Made by a program: the position numbers and the translations under genes
Shown: positions 6,465-15,164 of the stretch, one piece after another
Position numbering within the stretch: position 1 is the first letter of the stretch
Layout of the letters: every line of letters begins with the position of its first letter
The notes under the pieces: model-generated
Seen by the model: the letters and a program-made list of their open reading frames with translations, nothing else
Databases searched by the model: none
Told to the model about the DNA's origin: nothing
NCBI GenBank assembly: GCA_965242595.1
Contig: OZ251464.1
Span: forward strand, 2,232,001-2,296,000
DNA from: SP197 sp965242595
GTDB taxonomy: Bacteria; Pseudomonadota; Alphaproteobacteria; SP197
Reading direction: 5' to 3'
Length of the DNA: 64,000 nt

Positions 6465-7765
6465 CCGCCTTCTCGCCCCGCGAAATCGTCTCCGAGCTCG
6501 ACCGCTTCATCGTCGGACAGGCGGAGGCCAAGCGCGCCGTCGCCATCGCCCTGCGCAACCGCTGGCGCCGCCAGCAGCTGCCCGAGGCCCTGCGCGACGA
6601 GGTGCTGCCCAAGAACATCCTCATGATCGGCCCCACCGGCGTCGGCAAAACCGAAATCGCCCGCCGCCTGGCCCGCCTCACCGACTCCCCGTTCCTGAAG
6701 GTCGAGGCCACCAAGTTCACCGAGGTGGGCTATGTCGGGCGCGACGTAGAGCAGATCGTCCGCGACCTGGTGGCGATCGCCATCGACCGCACCCGCCAGG
6801 CGCTGCGCAAGGAGGTGGAGGCCAAGGCCGGCCTCGCCGCCGAGGAACGGGTGCTGGACGCCCTGGTCGGCAGCCAGGCCGGCAGCGACACCCGGCGCAA
6901 ATTCCGCCACATGCTGCGCAATGGCGAGCTGGACGACAAGGAGGTGGAATTGCAGCTGCGCGATTCCGCCTCCGCCTCGCTCCCCACCTTCGACATTCCC
7001 GGCATGCCGGGGGCGCAGATGGGAATGCTCAATCTGGGCGAGCTGTTCGGCAAGGGCAGCCAGACCAGAACCCGCCGCATGAAGGTGGGCGAAAGCCACG
7101 AGGCGCTGCTGGCCGAAGAGGCCGACAAGCTGCTGGACGAAGAGTCGGTGATCAAGCGCGCCATCGCCCTGGTCGAACAGAACGGCATCGTGTTCGTGGA
7201 CGAGATCGACAAGATCGCCGCCCGCGCCGACCGCCACGGCGCCGATGTCAGCCGCGAAGGCGTCCAGCGCGACCTGCTGCCGCTGATCGAAGGCACCACG
7301 GTGACCACCAAGCACGGCCCGGTGAAAACCGACCACATCCTGTTCGTCTGCTCCGGCGCCTTCCACCTGGCCAAGCCCTCCGACCTGCTGCCGGAACTGC
7401 AAGGCCGCCTGCCCAACCGGGTGGAATTGCAGCCGCTGGACCGGGACGATTTCCGCCGCATCCTCACCGAGCCGGAAAACAGCCTCGTCATCCAGTACAC
7501 CGCCCTGCTGGGCACCGAAGGCGTCACCCTTTCCTTCTCCGACGACGCCATCGACGCGCTGGCCGACCTGGCGGCGCAGATCAACCAGACGGTGGAAAAT
7601 ATCGGCGCCCGCCGCCTTCACACGGTGATGGAAAAGCTGCTGGAAGAGATCAGCTTCACCGCCCCCGATCACGACGGCGAGCGCATCGCCATCGACGCCG
7701 CCTTCGTGCACGAGCGGGTGGGCGCGCTCGCCAGCAACGCCGACCTCTCCCGTTTCATCCTGTGA
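6461..7765 (+). CDS. hslU: ATP-dependent protease HslVU, unfoldase subunit HslU
   Basis: A 434-residue AAA+ unfoldase that feeds substrates to HslV. It starts with GTG at 6461 inside the hslV stop (GTGA overlap); an upstream in-frame reading through hslV is a shadow. Seen in order: the N-terminal SPREIVSELDRFIVGQ helix, Walker A GPTGVGKT (57-64), the pore motif GYVGRDVE, the inserted I-domain (about residues 105-225), Walker B VFVDEIDKIA (about 243-252), and the sensor-2 region GARRLHTVMEKLLEE (about 378). It ends NADLSRFIL, the conserved C-terminal tail that docks into HslV. Everything looks intact. Confidence 0.97.
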   Translation: MTAFSPREIVSELDRFIVGQAEAKRAVAIALRNRWRRQQLPEALRDEVLPKNILMIGPTGVGKTEIARRLARLTDSPFLKVEATKFTEVGYVGRDVEQIVRDLVAIAIDRTRQALRKEVEAKAGLAAEERVLDALVGSQAGSDTRRKFRHMLRNGELDDKEVELQLRDSASASLPTFDIPGMPGAQMGMLNLGELFGKGSQTRTRRMKVGESHEALLAEEADKLLDEESVIKRAIALVEQNGIVFVDEIDKIAARADRHGADVSREGVQRDLLPLIEGTTVTTKHGPVKTDHILFVCSGAFHLAKPSDLLPELQGRLPNRVELQPLDRDDFRRILTEPENSLVIQYTALLGTEGVTLSFSDDAIDALADLAAQINQTVENIGARRLHTVMEKLLEEISFTAPDHDGERIAIDAAFVHERVGALASNADLSRFIL

Positions 7766-7788
7766 CGGGCGCCCGGGGCGCCGCGGGC

Positions 7789-7862
7789 TGGCTGGGGGAC
7801 CTGGATTCGAACCAGGACTATTCGGGTCAGAGCCGAAGGTTCTACCGTTAAACTATCCCCCA
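7789..7862 (-). tRNA. tRNA-Gln (anticodon CUG)
   Basis: A 74-base cloverleaf on the minus strand. The acceptor stem UGGGGGA pairs with UCCCCCA. The anticodon stem UUCGG/CCGAA encloses the loop CUCUGAC, giving anticodon CUG for CAG codons. The T arm is CUGG-UUCGAAUC-CAGG. A 3' CCA is encoded. The 5' U opposite A in the first acceptor pair is typical of bacterial tRNA-Gln. Confidence 0.95.
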
Positions 7863-7882
7863 ACATCCTCAGGCAGCCCCAC

Positions 7883-7912
7883 TTTATGCCGCGCCGCCGC
7901 CACGGCTGTCAA
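7883..7912 (-). promoter_or_regulatory. Promoter of tRNA-Gln
   Basis: On the minus strand TTGACA (7907-7912) and CATAAA (7883-7888) are 18 bases apart, about 20 bases upstream of the mature tRNA 5' end. The -35 hexamer overlaps the dapB stop codon, so the tRNA has its own promoter in the end of dapB. GC-rich spacer sequence follows. Confidence 0.7.
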
Positions 7913-8727
7913 TCCGCCGCCCCCGCCAGCCCCAGCACATCCGCCATGCCATAGAGGCCGGGCGGGCGCTTCCGAAGCCACAGGGCGGCCGCCAGGGCCC
8001 CGCGCGCGAAGATGGCGCGCTCGCCGGCCCGATGGCCGAGCTCGATGCGCTCCCCGGCGCCGGCGAAGATCACCTGGTGCTCGCCCGCCACATCGCCGCC
8101 CCGCAGCGCCGCCAGGCCGATGGCGCCCGCCCTGCGCGCCCCGGTCACGCCGTCGCGGCCCCGCTCGGCCGCCTCGGTCACATCCACGCCGCGCCCCGCC
8201 GCCGCCGCTTCGGCCAGCGCCAGGGCGGTGCCGGAGGGCGCGTCCACCTTGTGGCGATGGTGCATCTCCACGATCTCGATATCGAATTCCTCGCCGAGGG
8301 CCGCCGCCACCTGGCGCGTCACCCCCAGCAGCAGGTTGACGCCCAGGCTCATATTGGCGCCCACGACGATGGGCGCCCGCGCGCCCGCCGCCGCCAGCGC
8401 CGCCCTGTGCTCCTCCCCCAGGCCGCTGCTTCCCACCACCAGCGCCCGCCCGCTCTCCCCCGCCAGCCGGGCATGGACAAGGGCGGCCTGCGGCGTCGTG
8501 AAATCCACCACCGCGTCGCTGGCCGCGAACAGGGCCTCCGGGTCGGCCACGGCGGCGATGCCCAGGGGGCCGATGGCGGCGATCTCGCCCAGATCGCGCC
8601 CCGCCATGGCGCTGCCGGGCCGCACGCTGCCCCCCGCGATCCGGGCGCCCTCCCGCTCATGGGCGGCGCGCAGCAGCAGCCGTCCCATGCGCCCGCCGCA
8701 GCCGCAGACACCGATGGCGACCGTCAT
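7909..8727 (-). CDS. dapB: 4-hydroxy-tetrahydrodipicolinate reductase
   Basis: A 272-residue DapB, which reduces 4-hydroxy-tetrahydrodipicolinate with NAD(P)H in lysine and diaminopimelate synthesis. The N-terminal nucleotide-binding loop is GCGGRMG (residues 9-15), followed by DFTTP (75-79) and the catalytic segment HHRHKVDAPSGTA (156-168), in which the second histidine and the lysine are the known catalytic residues. Its ATG overlaps the glnE stop (ATGA), so translation is coupled. In many alphaproteobacteria dapB lies near gpm or dnaJ; linkage to glnE is less usual. No defects seen. Confidence 0.95.
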   Translation of the reverse strand: MTVAIGVCGCGGRMGRLLLRAAHEREGARIAGGSVRPGSAMAGRDLGEIAAIGPLGIAAVADPEALFAASDAVVDFTTPQAALVHARLAGESGRALVVGSSGLGEEHRAALAAAGARAPIVVGANMSLGVNLLLGVTRQVAAALGEEFDIEIVEMHHRHKVDAPSGTALALAEAAAAGRGVDVTEAAERGRDGVTGARRAGAIGLAALRGGDVAGEHQVIFAGAGERIELGHRAGERAIFARGALAAALWLRKRPPGLYGMADVLGLAGAAD

Positions 8728-11700
8728 CGCCCACCCCCCGCGTCCAGCAGCGCGTCGAGGCGGCTGGCGGTGGCGGCCGCCGTCTCCCGCACCGTCCGGT
8801 CGAGGGAATCCAGCAGCAAGGCGCCGCAGCTGCGCCCCACCACACGGGCGATGGCCGGCCCCAGATCGCCCTCGATCGAATCGCTCCCCCCCGAATCTCC
8901 CCCGTCCGAACCACTCTCCCCCGCATCGCCCACCCCCGAATCTCCCACAAGCGCATCCCCCGCCACCGTCAGCCGCAACATGCCGCGCAGATTGCGCCAC
9001 AGCGCCGCCGCCTCGGCCAGCTCGTCCGCCGCCGCCTGCCCGATCAGCCCGGCCTCCCCCGCCGCCCGCATCACCGAACCGGTCGCGCCGTCCAGCGTCT
9101 CCGGCGCCGGGTGCAGCAGATGCAGAAAACCGGCCCCCAGGGCCAGATCCGCCAGCCCGCCCGGCATCTCGGTCACCGAACGTGCGCCCCGCGCCCGCAG
9201 CTGGCGCCGCTCCTCGCCGCTGGCGGCCGCCAGTTCAGCCCGCCCCCCCGGCCAGGTCAGGGCGTCGCGGCGGATGGCGGCGAAGCGCTCCCCCAGATCG
9301 CCCTCGCCACAAACCACCCGCGCCCCGGCCAGGGCGCGCCGCTCCCACAGGGCCGCGTCCCGCTGGCGGTCGGCGAAGGCGGCCAGCGACGCCACCACCG
9401 GGCCGGCATGGCCGCTGGGCCGCGGCCGCATGTCGATGCCATAAAGCCGCCCCTCGCCGGTGGGCGCGCTGATCGCCGCCACCAGCCGCGAGGCCAGGCG
9501 CCGGTAATAATCCGGCGCGGCCAGCGGGCGCTGCCCGTCGGAGCTCGCGGCATCCGAGTCATGGCCCGAGTCATGGTCATAGATCAGCATCAGGTCCAGT
9601 TCGGAACCCGAGTCCAGCTCGCGCCGCCCCAGATCGCCGAACGCCACCAGCGCCACCCGCCCACCGGCGATGCGCCCGTGGCGCTCGGCCATGGCGTCGG
9701 CGATGGCGGGCAGCAGCCGCCCCAGACAGGCATCGGCGATATCGGCCAGCGGCCGGCCCGCCTCCACCGGCGTCACCAGCCCGCGCAGCAGATGAACGCC
9801 GATGCGAAAGCCGCGCTCCGCCGCCCAGCGCCGCTGCGCGTCCAGCAGCTCCTGCCCCGCCGCGGCCTCCGCCCCAGAATCCCCCACAGCCGCCGCCAGT
9901 TCCTGGCGCAGCTGCTCCAGGTCGAATTCGCGGGCATAGAACAGGCGCACCAGGCCGCGCCGGGCGTTATCGGCCAGGGTGGCCTCCAGCCCCAGATCCT
10001 CCGGCAGTTCCAGGTCGGTGAAATCGCGGCTCAGCACGCTGTCCAGCAGGGTGGGATGGCGCCCCACCGCCTCCGCCAGACGCGGGGCGGCCGCCATGAT
10101 CTCGGCCACCAGCCCGATCAGTTCGGGATGGGCCGCCAGCAGCGACAGGGTGCGCCGCGCGGCCGGCAGCCCGGCCAGAAAGGCGTCGAAGCGCCCCAGC
10201 GCCGCATCGGGGCGCGGCCAGGCGGCGAAGGCCTGCAACAGCCCCGGCGCCAGCTTCCCCAGCAGCTCCCGCGCGCGCGGGTCGCGGCTGGCGCGGTGCT
10301 CCCCGCCCTGCCAGGCGGCCAGAATCTCCAGCGCCCGCGCCCCGTCCCGATAGCCGGCCGCCGCCAGCGCCGCGCCCCCCTTCTCCGTCGCCAGGGCGGC
10401 GACATCCAGCGCCCCTTCGCTGGCCCGGCCCGGGCGTTCCTCGAACAGGGTGGCATAATGGCGCTCCACGGCCCGCATATGGGCGCGCAGGTCGTCGCCG
10501 AACCCCGCCACGCCGTCATAGCCCAGAAAGCGGGCGGTCCGCGCCAGCCCCTCCTCGTCCTCCGGCAGCGTCTGGGTCTGGCGGTCGTCGGTCATCTGCA
10601 AGCGGTGTTCCACCCGGCGGTGAAAGCGATAGGCCGCCTTCAGTTCGGCGGCGGCCCCGGAGGCCAGGCGCCGGGCGGCCACCAGGGCGTCCAGCGTGTC
10701 CTCGGTGCGGCGCCCGCGCAGGGCGGCGTCGCGCCCGCCCCACACCAGCTGCTGGGTCTGGGCGAAAAACTCGATCTCGCGGATGCCGCCCCGCCCCAGC
10801 TTCACATTGTGGCCGGCGAGGGCGGCCTCGCCGCCGCCCCGCTGGGCGTCGATCTGGCGCTTCAGCGCCCCCACATCCTGGATGGTGGCGAAATCCAGAT
10901 AGCGCCGCCACACGAACGGGCGCAGCGCCTCCAGAAACGCCTCCCCCGCCTCCCGGTCACCGGCCACCGGCCGGGCCTTGATCATCGCCGCCCGCTCCCA
11001 GGTGCGGCCCTGGCTGGCGTAATAGCGCAGCGCCGCCGCCACCGAGACCGCCGGCGGCGTCGAGCCCGGATCGGGCCGCAGCCGCAGATCGGTGCGAAAG
11101 ACATAGCCATCCACCGTCCGCTGCTCCATGATCTGCACCAGATCCCGGGCCAGCTTCGCGAACAGCCGCCCCGCCCGCGCCCGCGCCGCCTCGCTCAGCC
11201 GCTCCTCGTCGTAGAGCAGGATCACGTCCACATCGCTGGAATAGTTCAGTTCCCCGCCCCCCAGCTTGCCCATGCCCAGCACGATCAGGGCACAGCCTTC
11301 CTCCGGCCGATCCGGGCGCGGCAGCGCCAGCCTGCCACCGTCGTGCAGGGCGCGCAGCAGATGGCGGCACACCGCGCCCAGGGAGGCGGCGGCGAACTCG
11401 GAAAGCGCGCCGGTCAGCTTCTCCAGCGGCCAGACCGAGGCGATATCGGCCAGGGCAATGGTCAGGGCGGCGCGCCGCTTGGCGACCCGCAGCCGCTTCA
11501 TGGCCTCCGCCTGTGTCTCCTCCCCCAGCCGGGCGCGGTCACGGGCGGCGTCCAGGGCCAGGGCGAAACCGGCGTCGGGGCCCTGCTCGATCAGCAACCG
11601 GGCGAACCCCGGATCGGCGATCGCCCCCTTGGAAAGAAACGGGCTGTGGCCGAACACCCCATCCAGCAGGGCGGCGATGGCGGGGTCGTCACGGGCGGCG

Positions 11701-11864
11701 CGGGCAAAGCCGCCCAGCTCCTCCCCCTCGCCCGCCGCCGCCTCCAGCCATTGCTGCCACCGCAGCGCCCGCGCCCCCTCGTCGCCCGCCGCCGGAAGCG
11801 CCGCCCCGCCCCCAGTCCCCGTGGTCCATATGCTGGCGAGTGTGGCCAAGGCGCGGCTCCGCAA
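8724..11864 (-). CDS. glnE: Bifunctional glutamine-synthetase adenylyltransferase/deadenylylase
   Basis: About 1046 residues. GlnE adds and removes AMP on glutamine synthetase in response to nitrogen state. Two nucleotidyltransferase domains are visible: the N-terminal one with GMGKLGGGELNYSSDVDV (about 197-214) and the C-terminal one with FGDLGRRELDSGSELDLM, each followed by a helical region. The start is uncertain: there is no in-frame ATG near the N terminus, and the frame opens with TTG at 11864. Odd point: near the C terminus (coding bases about 8870-8950) there is a low-complexity Gly/Asp/Ser insertion (GDSGVGDAGESGSDGG), probably from repeat expansion between two helices. Downstream dapB overlaps by four bases. 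Confidence 0.93.
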   Translation of the reverse strand: MRSRALATLASIWTTGTGGGAALPAAGDEGARALRWQQWLEAAAGEGEELGGFARAARDDPAIAALLDGVFGHSPFLSKGAIADPGFARLLIEQGPDAGFALALDAARDRARLGEETQAEAMKRLRVAKRRAALTIALADIASVWPLEKLTGALSEFAAASLGAVCRHLLRALHDGGRLALPRPDRPEEGCALIVLGMGKLGGGELNYSSDVDVILLYDEERLSEAARARAGRLFAKLARDLVQIMEQRTVDGYVFRTDLRLRPDPGSTPPAVSVAAALRYYASQGRTWERAAMIKARPVAGDREAGEAFLEALRPFVWRRYLDFATIQDVGALKRQIDAQRGGGEAALAGHNVKLGRGGIREIEFFAQTQQLVWGGRDAALRGRRTEDTLDALVAARRLASGAAAELKAAYRFHRRVEHRLQMTDDRQTQTLPEDEEGLARTARFLGYDGVAGFGDDLRAHMRAVERHYATLFEERPGRASEGALDVAALATEKGGAALAAAGYRDGARALEILAAWQGGEHRASRDPRARELLGKLAPGLLQAFAAWPRPDAALGRFDAFLAGLPAARRTLSLLAAHPELIGLVAEIMAAAPRLAEAVGRHPTLLDSVLSRDFTDLELPEDLGLEATLADNARRGLVRLFYAREFDLEQLRQELAAAVGDSGAEAAAGQELLDAQRRWAAERGFRIGVHLLRGLVTPVEAGRPLADIADACLGRLLPAIADAMAERHGRIAGGRVALVAFGDLGRRELDSGSELDLMLIYDHDSGHDSDAASSDGQRPLAAPDYYRRLASRLVAAISAPTGEGRLYGIDMRPRPSGHAGPVVASLAAFADRQRDAALWERRALAGARVVCGEGDLGERFAAIRRDALTWPGGRAELAAASGEERRQLRARGARSVTEMPGGLADLALGAGFLHLLHPAPETLDGATGSVMRAAGEAGLIGQAAADELAEAAALWRNLRGMLRLTVAGDALVGDSGVGDAGESGSDGGDSGGSDSIEGDLGPAIARVVGRSCGALLLDSLDRTVRETAAATASRLDALLDAGGGR

Positions 11865-12047
11865 CGCCGGGCAGGCGCCGCGCCCGTCGCCACCCCAACC
11901 CGGCCCGATCCCCCCGCCAACCTAACCCCACCCCCACCCACGGTCAACCGCGCCCGCCCCAGCCGCCGCAGGCGGGGCGGCGGGCGCAGGTCGCAACGGA
12001 CGCCGGCCTGTCGCCTCACATCGCTTCGCCCCCACGCCGCGGAGGCG

Positions 12048-12326
12048 CTAACGCTCTCCCTCCTCGTCGGTCAGGACATCCACAATACGCGGGTTGCGCA
12101 TGCGCCAGCGGCGGCCGAAGCGCTCGAGATCGCCCTTCATGACGACCGGAACGTTGTCCCTGTGGGCCTGGATAGCGCGGTCGTAGTCCGATTGACTCAA
12201 GACAGCCGTGACCGACAGGACGCGCCCGTCGATATAGGTTTGCAGGGTTGTGGTTCCGTCCGTTTCCCCGTCGTCGCGTTCCAGCGCATCGAGGCAGCGG
12301 GTGAGAAAGGCGGTGTCGATGCTCAT
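12048..12326 (-). CDS. Small hypothetical protein (92 aa)
   Basis: A 92-residue protein with no recognised family. It has an N-terminal helix (TAFLTRCLDALERDD), then a strand-rich part with YIDGRVLSVTAVLSQSDYDRAIQAHRDNVPVVMKGDLERFGRRWRM, ending in an acidic tail. The pattern of a central helix followed by VPVVMKGDLERFGRRW resembles small proteins in which a beta-barrel edge carries a G-x-L-x-x-x-G-R-x-x motif, but I cannot name it. The ATG at 12326 lies inside the left copy of a 30-bp direct repeat whose other copy is at 13181; only a weak ribosome binding site (GCTGCCGGC) precedes it. It is the last gene of a same-strand run hepT-mntA-this gene. Confidence 0.55.
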   Translation of the reverse strand: MSIDTAFLTRCLDALERDDGETDGTTTLQTYIDGRVLSVTAVLSQSDYDRAIQAHRDNVPVVMKGDLERFGRRWRMRNPRIVDVLTDEEGER

Positions 12327-12351
12327 GCCGGCAGCATAACACCCGCCGCCC
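12322..12351. repeat. 30-bp direct repeat, left copy
   Basis: Thirty bases (CTCATGCCGGCAGCATAACA followed by CCCGCCGCCC) are repeated exactly at 13181-13210. The two copies bracket 829 bases holding the HepT/MntA-like pair. This copy includes the start codon of the downstream 92-residue protein. Confidence 0.85.
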
Positions 12352-12398
12352 GGGCGATGGCAGGGCGACGGCGTGGCCTGGCGGGACACCGGCGCGTT

Positions 12399-12725
12399 TC
12401 AGCCGCCCGCGCGCCCTTCTTCCACCAGCACCACATGTTCCGCCGCGATCCGGTGGCGAAACCGCTCCGGCAGGGAGTCCCAGACCAGCACATCCACCCG
12501 GAACGGCAGGTTGCTTTCCTCGAACGCCTCCCGCAGCTCGGCCACCCGGCGCCTGTGCTCCGGCGGCGCGAACATCACCAGATCCAGGTCCGAGGCCGGG
12601 CGGGAAGCCCTTTTGGCGCGCGAGCCGTGGACCCAGGCGCCCGCGCCGGGCAGGTGCCGGCTCAGCAGCGCCTGGACGGTCTGCCGTTCCTCCGCGCTCA
12701 GGTCGATGGGGTGGTTCGCTTCCAT
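12399..12725 (-). CDS. MntA-like minimal nucleotidyltransferase (antitoxin)
   Basis: A 108-residue minimal nucleotidyltransferase. It has the MNT motif GSRAKRASRPASDLDL at residues 34-49 (GS, then D46 and D48) and the third acidic residue in FRVDVLVWD (D78), so the triad looks complete. In characterised HepT/MntA pairs the MNT protein neutralises the HEPN toxin by adding AMP near its active site; that role is inferred from the fused neighbour. The reading frame begins inside the 3' end of the HEPN gene (28-base overlap), the usual tight arrangement. No separate ribosome binding site of note. It could alternatively be an orphan antibiotic-type nucleotidyltransferase, but size and context favour the toxin-antitoxin reading. 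Confidence 0.85.
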   Translation of the reverse strand: MEANHPIDLSAEERQTVQALLSRHLPGAGAWVHGSRAKRASRPASDLDLVMFAPPEHRRRVAELREAFEESNLPFRVDVLVWDSLPERFRHRIAAEHVVLVEEGRAGG

Positions 12726-13153
12726 GTCTCCCCGCTCATGGTTTCATAAAGGGCGCCAGAGTCGGCAATGAAGTCGGCGATGAAACCGGCCACGCTCGCC
12801 AGGGATTCCCGGGCCTTCTCCCTGTCATAATCATGCGCCGTGCCCGTGCGCAGGTCGGCATAATCCAGCCAGCGCTCCAACGGCGAGGCGAGCAGGCCGT
12901 TCTCGTTGGCCAGTCTGAAGATCGGCTTGGGGCTGTTGGGCGCATCCACCACCCCCAGCGCCTCGACCAGATGGCGTTTCAACACCTTCCACAAGCAATC
13001 GTAGCAGGCCTTGAAGCGCCGGATGACCGACTCGTCGATGGCCTCCCGCACCAGGACCGGCAAGCTCCCATGGGACTCACGACGATTCTCGAACTGCGCG
13101 CGCAGCCGCTCGAGCGACAGCCGGAACGTGCCATAATCGATTCCGTTCGCCAT
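12698..13153 (-). CDS. HEPN-domain protein of the HI0074/HepT type (toxin)
   Basis: A 151-residue all-helical protein matching the family called nucleotidyltransferase substrate-binding protein (HI0074 type). The HEPN signature R-x4-H is present as RTGTAHDY, residues 102-109 (R102, H107, Y109), in the usual place before the last long helix; the N-terminal half has FRLSLERLRAQF and IRRFKACYDCLWKVLKRHL as expected. In HepT/MntA systems this is the RNase toxin. ATG at 13153 follows GGAGCGGGGGCG. It overlaps mntA and the pair is enclosed by 30-bp direct repeats, which suggests acquisition or excision as a unit. Confidence 0.85.
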   Translation of the reverse strand: MANGIDYGTFRLSLERLRAQFENRRESHGSLPVLVREAIDESVIRRFKACYDCLWKVLKRHLVEALGVVDAPNSPKPIFRLANENGLLASPLERWLDYADLRTGTAHDYDREKARESLASVAGFIADFIADSGALYETMSGETWKRTTPST

Positions 13154-13180
13154 CGCCCCCGCTCCAGCACTCCCCAAGAC

Positions 13181-13210
13181 CTCATGCCGGCAGCATAACA
13201 CCCGCCGCCC
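13181..13210. repeat. 30-bp direct repeat, right copy
   Basis: Identical to 12322-12351. It lies between the HEPN gene start and the panB stop. Similarity fades after the 30 bases (only scattered identities such as GATGGC against GACGGC), so the edges are sharp. Confidence 0.85.
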
Positions 13211-13248
13211 AGCCGACGGCAATTGGAGGGCCGGGCCGGCGGCGGGCC

Positions 13249-14166
13249 TCAGCGCGGCGGGGGCTTGCGGCGTTCGCCGAAGGTGTGTTCGGGGCCGGGA
13301 AAGCGGCGCGCGCGCACATCGGCGGCATAGCTGGCCACTGCCTCCTCCATGGCCCGCCCCAGTTCGGCATAGCGTTTGACGAATTTGGGCGTGAACAGGT
13401 CGAACATGCCGGTCATGTCCTCGGTGACCAGGATCTGCCCGTCGCAGGCCGCCGAAGCGCCGATGCCGATCACCGGCACCGGCGCCGCCGCCGCGATCTC
13501 GCGCGCCAGGGTTTCCACCACCCCTTCCACCACGATGGCGAACGCCCCGGCCGCCGCGATCTCCAGCGCGTCCTTGACGATCCGTCGCCGGGCGGAGGCG
13601 GAATGGCCCTTGCTTTTGAACTGGGCCGCGCTCCTCACCCGCTGCGGCATCAGGCCGACATGGCCCATCACCGGGATCGAACGCTCCACCGCCGCCGCCA
13701 CCGTGGCCGCCAGGGCGGCGCCGCCCTCCATCTTCACGGCGTCGGCGCCGGTCTCGTCCAGCACCCGGCGGGCGTTGTCCAGCGCCCGGTCGCGGTTGTG
13801 CTCGTAGCTGCCGAACGGCATGTCCACCACCACCACCGCCGCCGTAGCAGCCTGGGCCACGGCCCGCCCATGGCGGATCATGGTGTCCAGATCGACGCCG
13901 CGGGTGGTGGCCATGCCATAGAGCACCATGGCCAGCGAATCCCCCACCAGCATGAAATCGACATGGCGATCCAGGCGCCGGGCGGTGGGGGCGGTATAGG
14001 CGGTCAGCCCCACGATCGGCGCCCCGCCCTTCGGCCCCAGCAGCTCGCGCGGCGAGGCCCTGGGCCGCCCCCGCTTCGTGGCGGACCTCGCAGCCGCCCG
14101 CCCGCGCCCCGCGCTCCGTTTCGCAGCTGGCCGTTCCGGCCCCGCGCCCACCCGCTCCCGCCTCAT
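13249..14166 (-). CDS. panB: 3-methyl-2-oxobutanoate hydroxymethyltransferase
   Basis: A 305-residue PanB, which transfers a hydroxymethyl group from methylene-tetrahydrofolate to alpha-ketoisovalerate to make ketopantoate for pantothenate and CoA. Signatures: LTAYTAPTARRLD, VGDSLAMVLYG (metal-binding Asp), VVVDMPFGSYE, VKMEGG, GHVGLMPQ, and VEGVVETLAREI. The N terminus (residues 1-40) is an Arg/Ala/Pro-rich extension absent from most relatives, partly because the ATG is the one overlapping the panC stop (ATGA); an internal start cannot be excluded. Order panC-panB on one strand gives two consecutive pantothenate steps. Confidence 0.94.
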   Translation of the reverse strand: MRRERVGAGPERPAAKRSAGRGRAAARSATKRGRPRASPRELLGPKGGAPIVGLTAYTAPTARRLDRHVDFMLVGDSLAMVLYGMATTRGVDLDTMIRHGRAVAQAATAAVVVVDMPFGSYEHNRDRALDNARRVLDETGADAVKMEGGAALAATVAAAVERSIPVMGHVGLMPQRVRSAAQFKSKGHSASARRRIVKDALEIAAAGAFAIVVEGVVETLAREIAAAAPVPVIGIGASAACDGQILVTEDMTGMFDLFTPKFVKRYAELGRAMEEAVASYAADVRARRFPGPEHTFGERRKPPPR

Positions 14167-15041
14167 GGCTGCCCCCCGCCCGGCCCCCCGTCCGGCCCAA
14201 TGGGGGCGCTGGCGGCAACATTGTCCAGCAGCCGCACCTTCCCCAGCCGCACCGCCGCCAGCAGCCGCCCTTCCCGCCCGGGCGGCGGCGGCGCGGCCAG
14301 GGTGGCGGCATCGCGCCATTCCAGATAATCCACCCGGTCGAAAGCCGCCCGCAGCATGGTCCGGCCCTCGGCCAGCACCACCGCCACCGGCGCGCCGGCG
14401 GCCAGCCGGGCGGCGGTCGCCCGCAGCGTCCGGTAGAGCGCCGGCGCCCGGCGGCGCCCTTCCTCATCCAGCCAGGCGTTGCGCGACGCCATCGCCAGCC
14501 CGTCCGCCTCGCGCGCCGTGGGGGCGGCGGCGATGGCGACCGCCAGGTCCAGATCGGCCACCAGGCGCCGCGCCACCGCCAACTGCTGATAATCCTTCTC
14601 GCCGAACACCGCCACATCGGGCCGGGCCTGCAACAGCAGCTTCGTCACCACGGTGGCAACGCCGGTGAAGAAGCCGGGGCGATGCTCCGCCTCCAGGCCG
14701 CAGCCGGGGCCGCCCACCGTGACCGCGGTCGCAAAGCCGGGCGGATAAACCGCCTCCTCGCCCGGCGCATAAAGCACATCCACCCCCGCCCGGCGCAGCA
14801 GCCGGGCATCGCCGGCCTCGTCGCGGGGATAGCGCGCCAGCCCGTCGCCGGGGCCGAACTGGCGCGGATTGACGAACAGCGAGGCGACAACCCGATCCGC
14901 CCGCCGCCGCGCCAGCGCCATCAACGCCAGATGGCCGCCATGCAGCGCCCCCATGGTGGGAACCAGCGCCACCCGCTGCCCTGCCCCCCGCCAGCCGTCC
15001 ACATGGCGCCGCAGCCCGGCCACGCTGCGGACGATGGGCAT
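14163..15041 (-). CDS. panC: Pantothenate synthetase
   Basis: A 292-residue pantoate-beta-alanine ligase that makes pantothenate from ketopantoate-derived pantoate, beta-alanine and ATP. Clear motifs: VPTMGALHGGHLALM (HxGH adenylate-forming motif), VNPRQFGPGDGLARYPRD, GFFTGVATVV and VFGEKDYQQL. The start at 15041 (MPIVRS) gives the normal family length; in-frame ATGs at 15068 and 15140 would add a non-conserved N terminus, and none of the three has a good ribosome binding site, so the start is the least certain point. The stop overlaps panB. Sequence beyond 15070 is short and non-coding up to the next gene on the same strand. Confidence 0.94.
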   Translation of the reverse strand: MPIVRSVAGLRRHVDGWRGAGQRVALVPTMGALHGGHLALMALARRRADRVVASLFVNPRQFGPGDGLARYPRDEAGDARLLRRAGVDVLYAPGEEAVYPPGFATAVTVGGPGCGLEAEHRPGFFTGVATVVTKLLLQARPDVAVFGEKDYQQLAVARRLVADLDLAVAIAAAPTAREADGLAMASRNAWLDEEGRRRAPALYRTLRATAARLAAGAPVAVVLAEGRTMLRAAFDRVDYLEWRDAATLAAPPPPGREGRLLAAVRLGKVRLLDNVAASAPIGPDGGPGGGQP

Positions 15042-15164
15042 GGAGCGTGCGGGACCGGTAGAGCGCATGAGAGGGCCGCCCGTGAAGCGTCGCGTGAGAC
15101 AACGATTGTGCAGCGCAGCATAAGCGCGGCGGCGCGGCAAGGCGAGGGGGCGGGCAGCCCCGCT

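Noticed and set aside
9111..12749. Open frame of 1212 codons on the plus strand
   Set aside because: It is antisense to glnE, the 92-residue gene and the MNT gene. Composition is that of a shadow frame.
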